A stretch of 64,000 bases of DNA from NCBI RefSeq assembly GCF_004366075.1, contig NZ_SODU01000003.1, positions 744,001-808,000 on the forward strand, given 5' to 3'. This document shows positions 61,511-64,000 of the stretch, piece after piece. Both the position numbers and the translations under genes were made by a program. Numbering within the stretch: position 1 is the first letter of the stretch; the number at the start of each line of letters is the position of its first letter. The notes beneath the pieces are model-generated. The model was not told where the DNA came from. It was given only the letters and a program-made list of their open reading frames with translations, and did not search any database. The DNA is from Kribbella pratensis (GTDB lineage Bacteria > Actinomycetota > Actinomycetes > Propionibacteriales > Kribbellaceae).

Positions 61511-64000
61511 TCTGCAGCGTTGAGGCTCGTGCCGAGGGCCTGCCAGTCGAGGACCGGTGCGGCGAGCCGGCTGATCGTTGCCAGCAGCCCCAACCGTGCG
61601 GCGCGGATCTCCGGCTCCTTCGCCATCACGAGGATCTCGTCGAAGAACGCGTTCACCGGATCGACTAGAACCGAGGCAGTCGAGACGAAGTCGCCGAGCC
61701 CGGTCGGTGCCTGTCCGATCTTCTGGACCGCCTCGTGCAGCACGACCTCCGCAGGCTCCGTGAGCTTGCCGGCGTCGTACTCCGCCTCGGTGCCTTCCGG
61801 AACGATCCGGCGGACGCGCTGCAGTACCGCGACCAGGTCGGCGAAGTCGCTGTTGCCGACGAGGCCCTGCAGAGTCTTCAGCGTCTCGTCCGCGACCACC
61901 GGAGCAGTTGCCAACGGCAACACGGCGGCAACCTGGAGGTGATCGTCGCCGCGGTCGAGCAGCTGCTGCTCGTACCGCCGTACAGTGAAGTCGGCGACCT
62001 CGTCGAGCGAGTCGGCCGGTACGTCGATGCCTTGCGCACCGATCTCGTCCGCGGCCGCTTTCAAGCCGACCGGCAACGTGATCGCCCGCAGTGCCGGGTG
62101 CTCGCGGAGGATCGCAACGACTCCGGCCGCGGCACGGCGGAGCGCGAACGGGTCGGAGCTCCCGGTCGGCTTCGCGCCGATCGCGAACAGCCCGGCCAGC
62201 AGGTCGAACCGATCGGCCAGCGCGAGCAGCGCACCCGGGGTCGTGGACGGGACCGGGTCACCGGCCGACCGCGGCAACTCCATGTCGTACAGGGCCTGCG
62301 CGACGGCCTCGGTCTCACCGGCGCGCTTGGCGTACTCGCGCGCCATCGTGCCGGCCAGGCTGGTCAGCTCGACCACCATCTGCGAACCCAGGTCGAACTT
62401 GGCCAGCTCGGCGGCGCGCTTCAGCGTGGCCAGGTCGTCGCCGTCGAGGTCGACCTTCGACGCCAGCGTGAGCGCGATCCGCCCGATCCGGCCGGCCCGA
62501 TCGGCCATCGAGCCGAGCCGCTCCTCGAAGGCCAGCTTCTCCAGCTCGCTCTTCATCGACTCCAGCGGCGTCTCCAGGTCGGCCCGCCAGAAGAACGCGG
62601 CGTCCTCGTAGCGTGCCCGCAGTACGCCCTCGTTGCCGGCCCGGACCAGGTCCTCGTCGACCGAACCGTTGGCCACGGCAACGAAGTGCGGCAGCAGCTT
62701 GCCGTCGGCGTCGCGGACCGGCAGGTACCGCTGATGCTTGCGCATCACGGTCGTGAGGATCTCGCTCGGCAGGTCCAGGTAGTCGGCCGCGAACCCGCCC
62801 AGGATCGGCGTCGGCTCCTCGACCAGGTTGACGATCTGGTCGAGCAGCGCGGACTCGCCCTCGGCGTCGACCGTGCCACCGACACCCTTCGACAGCTCCG
62901 CCGCGGCCTCGACGATCTGCGCCAGCCGACGAGCCGGGTCGGCCTCGATGCCGTGGATCCGGAGCAGGTCCAGGTAGCCCTCGGCCGATGCGATCTCGAC
63001 CTTCGGCTGGGCGGCGGTCCGATGCACCCGCGTCGTCCGTCCGGCCGCGAGGCTCGACACCGAGACCGGGACGATCTCGTCGCCGAGCAACGCGACCAGC
63101 CAGCGGATGGGGCGGGTGAACGACAGCTTGGCGTCGTTCCACCGCATGTTCTTGTCCGAGCGCAGGCCCGCGACGATCTCACTCAGTACGCCGCTCAGCA
63201 CCTCGGCCGCCCCGCGACCAGGGTCCGGCTTGGTCACCGCGACGTACTCGACGCCGTCGACATCGAGGTCGTGCAGCTCGGACGGCTCCACCTTCTGACC
63301 GCGGGCGAACCCGGCAGCGGCCTTGGTCAGGTTGCCGTCGGCGTCGTACGCGGCCGCCTTCTTCGGGCCCCGGACCACCCGCTCGGCATCCGGCTCACCG
63401 GCCTGGACGGACGCGACGAAGGCGACTACCCGGCGCGGGGTCGCGTACGTCGTGATTGCGCCGTGCTCGAGCCGCGTCGCGGCCAGCTTCTCCTCCAGCG
63501 CGGCCTGCACCGCCGCAGCGGTCTTGGTGACCTCGGACGGCGGCATCTCCTCGGTGCCGATCTCGAAGGTCAACTGCCGGGTCCCGGTGATCTTGGGGAA
63601 CTCGGTCGGCTGCGCCGCCGCCGGCGGCAGTTCGGCGAGACCCAACGGGTGCTTCAGCTCCTCGCGGCGCTCGGCCCACAGCCGCGAGACCTCGCGAGCC
63701 AGGGTCCGCATCCGGCCGAACGCCTTGGCGCGTTCCGTCGTACTGACGGCGCCGCGGGCGTCGAGGACGTTGAACGTGTGCGAGCACCGCAGCACCTGGA
63801 TGTGCGCCGGCACCGGGAGGCGGTCGTCGATCATCCGGCGGGCCTCGTTCGCGTACTCCTCGAACAAGCGCTTCTGCGACTCCACGTCCGCGTCGTCCAG
63901 GTAGTACCGGCTCATCTCGTACTCCGCCTGGCCGAATGCCTCGCCGTACGAGATGCCCGGCGCGTAGGCGATGTCCTTGAAGTGCGAGACACCCTGCAGC
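61507..64000 (-). CDS. glyQS: fused glycyl-tRNA synthetase GlyQS (alpha-beta), 5' end outside the window
   Basis: The frame is open to the window edge. The first visible residues, LQGVSHFKDIAYAPGISYGE, match the end of the GlyQ (alpha) catalytic subunit and are followed by the alpha C-terminal helices (SQKRLFEEYANEARRMI, SHTFNVLDARGAVSTTERAKAFGRMRTL). GlyS (beta) begins at TFEIGTEEMPPSEV near 63555 and runs to the end, with the DALR-like C-terminus. Alpha and beta are joined in one chain, as in chlamydiae and a few other lineages; in E. coli they are separate. The stop overlaps the dehydratase GTG. Confidence 0.93.
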   Translation of the reverse strand, partial: LQGVSHFKDIAYAPGISYGEAFGQAEYEMSRYYLDDADVESQKRLFEEYANEARRMIDDRLPVPAHIQVLRCSHTFNVLDARGAVSTTERAKAFGRMRTLAREVSRLWAERREELKHPLGLAELPPAAAQPTEFPKITGTRQLTFEIGTEEMPPSEVTKTAAAVQAALEEKLAATRLEHGAITTYATPRRVVAFVASVQAGEPDAERVVRGPKKAAAYDADGNLTKAAAGFARGQKVEPSELHDLDVDGVEYVAVTKPDPGRGAAEVLSGVLSEIVAGLRSDKNMRWNDAKLSFTRPIRWLVALLGDEIVPVSVSSLAAGRTTRVHRTAAQPKVEIASAEGYLDLLRIHGIEADPARRLAQIVEAAAELSKGVGGTVDAEGESALLDQIVNLVEEPTPILGGFAADYLDLPSEILTTVMRKHQRYLPVRDADGKLLPHFVAVANGSVDEDLVRAGNEGVLRARYEDAAFFWRADLETPLESMKSELEKLAFEERLGSMADRAGRIGRIALTLASKVDLDGDDLATLKRAAELAKFDLGSQMVVELTSLAGTMAREYAKRAGETEAVAQALYDMELPRSAGDPVPSTTPGALLALADRFDLLAGLFAIGAKPTGSSDPFALRRAAAGVVAILREHPALRAITLPVGLKAAADEIGAQGIDVPADSLDEVADFTVRRYEQQLLDRGDDHLQVAAVLPLATAPVVADETLKTLQGLVGNSDFADLVAVLQRVRRIVPEGTEAEYDAGKLTEPAEVVLHEAVQKIGQAPTGLGDFVSTASVLVDPVNAFFDEILVMAKEPEIRAARLGLLATISRLAAPVLDWQALGTSLNAAE

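Overview
The window is GC-rich actinobacterial chromosome. Gene content and order suggest a member of the Kribbella/Nocardioides group: furA-katG, a molybdopterin operon next to the divisome gene sepX, a eukaryote-type UDP-glucose pyrophosphorylase divergent from 5-formyl-THF cyclo-ligase, then FmdB, SAF and MscL, many GTG starts and dense 4-nt ATGA/GTGA overlaps. The genus is an inference from gene content. I see no insertion sequence, prophage, CRISPR array or rRNA.

Layout. 1-1.26 kb: end of a secreted-protein pair, closed by a perfect hairpin terminator. 1.37-4.05 kb: furA-katG with a mycobacterial-like FurA operator. 4.1-5.7 kb: TetR/SDR pair. 5.97-6.04 kb: tRNA-Ala(CGC). 6.1-9.85 kb: sepX-GNAT-mogA-moaC-moeA. 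9.9-18.5 kb: GNAT, UDP-glucose pyrophosphorylase, 5-FCL, phosphotransferase, S45 acylase, FmdB, SAF protein, mscL, a hydrolase and a 46-residue acidic protein. 18.7-23.3 kb: lipoprotein, TAP-like hydrolase, SigE-family sigma factor, META-domain partner and a chymotrypsin-like secreted protease, then tRNA-Arg(CCT). 23.5-27.8 kb: an envelope-stress module with ECF sigma, four Asp23/Gls24-like proteins, two further membrane proteins and AmaP. 27.9-29.1 kb: an unusual toxin-antitoxin-like pair directly upstream of smpB.

30-45 kb: short accessory transcription units, including DUF2993, PadR-DUF1707, PhzF, a domain-permuted lipoate ligase, hemerythrin, a short adenylate kinase, YCII proteins, SDRs, DUF3800, TetR/SDR and a Tat-exported phosphatase. 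45.1-48.8 kb: metH behind a probable S-adenosylhomocysteine (SAH) riboswitch. 48.9-50.8 kb: an MFS exporter with its TetR. 51-52.7 kb: an epimerase gene invaded by in-frame 51-nt and 60-nt repeats, whose 3' end is tandemly duplicated at a 373-bp period. 52.7-56.1 kb: HtrA-like protease and a TetR/SDR pair. 56.1-56.5 kb: a 17-copy, 20-bp tandem array. 56.5-64 kb: epoxide hydrolase/WYL regulator, hydrolase, RNase Z, a threonine dehydratase-like enzyme and a fused alpha-beta glycyl-tRNA synthetase cut by the window end.

A recurring theme is divergent or autoregulated regulator/target pairs whose promoters carry two or three palindromic operators that can be read directly: three TetR-SDR pairs, TetR-MFS, PadR and WYL. 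Two of the TetR genes look leaderless. The items most worth following are the SAH riboswitch, the toxin-antitoxin-like pair, the Asp23/ECF module, the self-duplicating epimerase locus and the 20-bp array.
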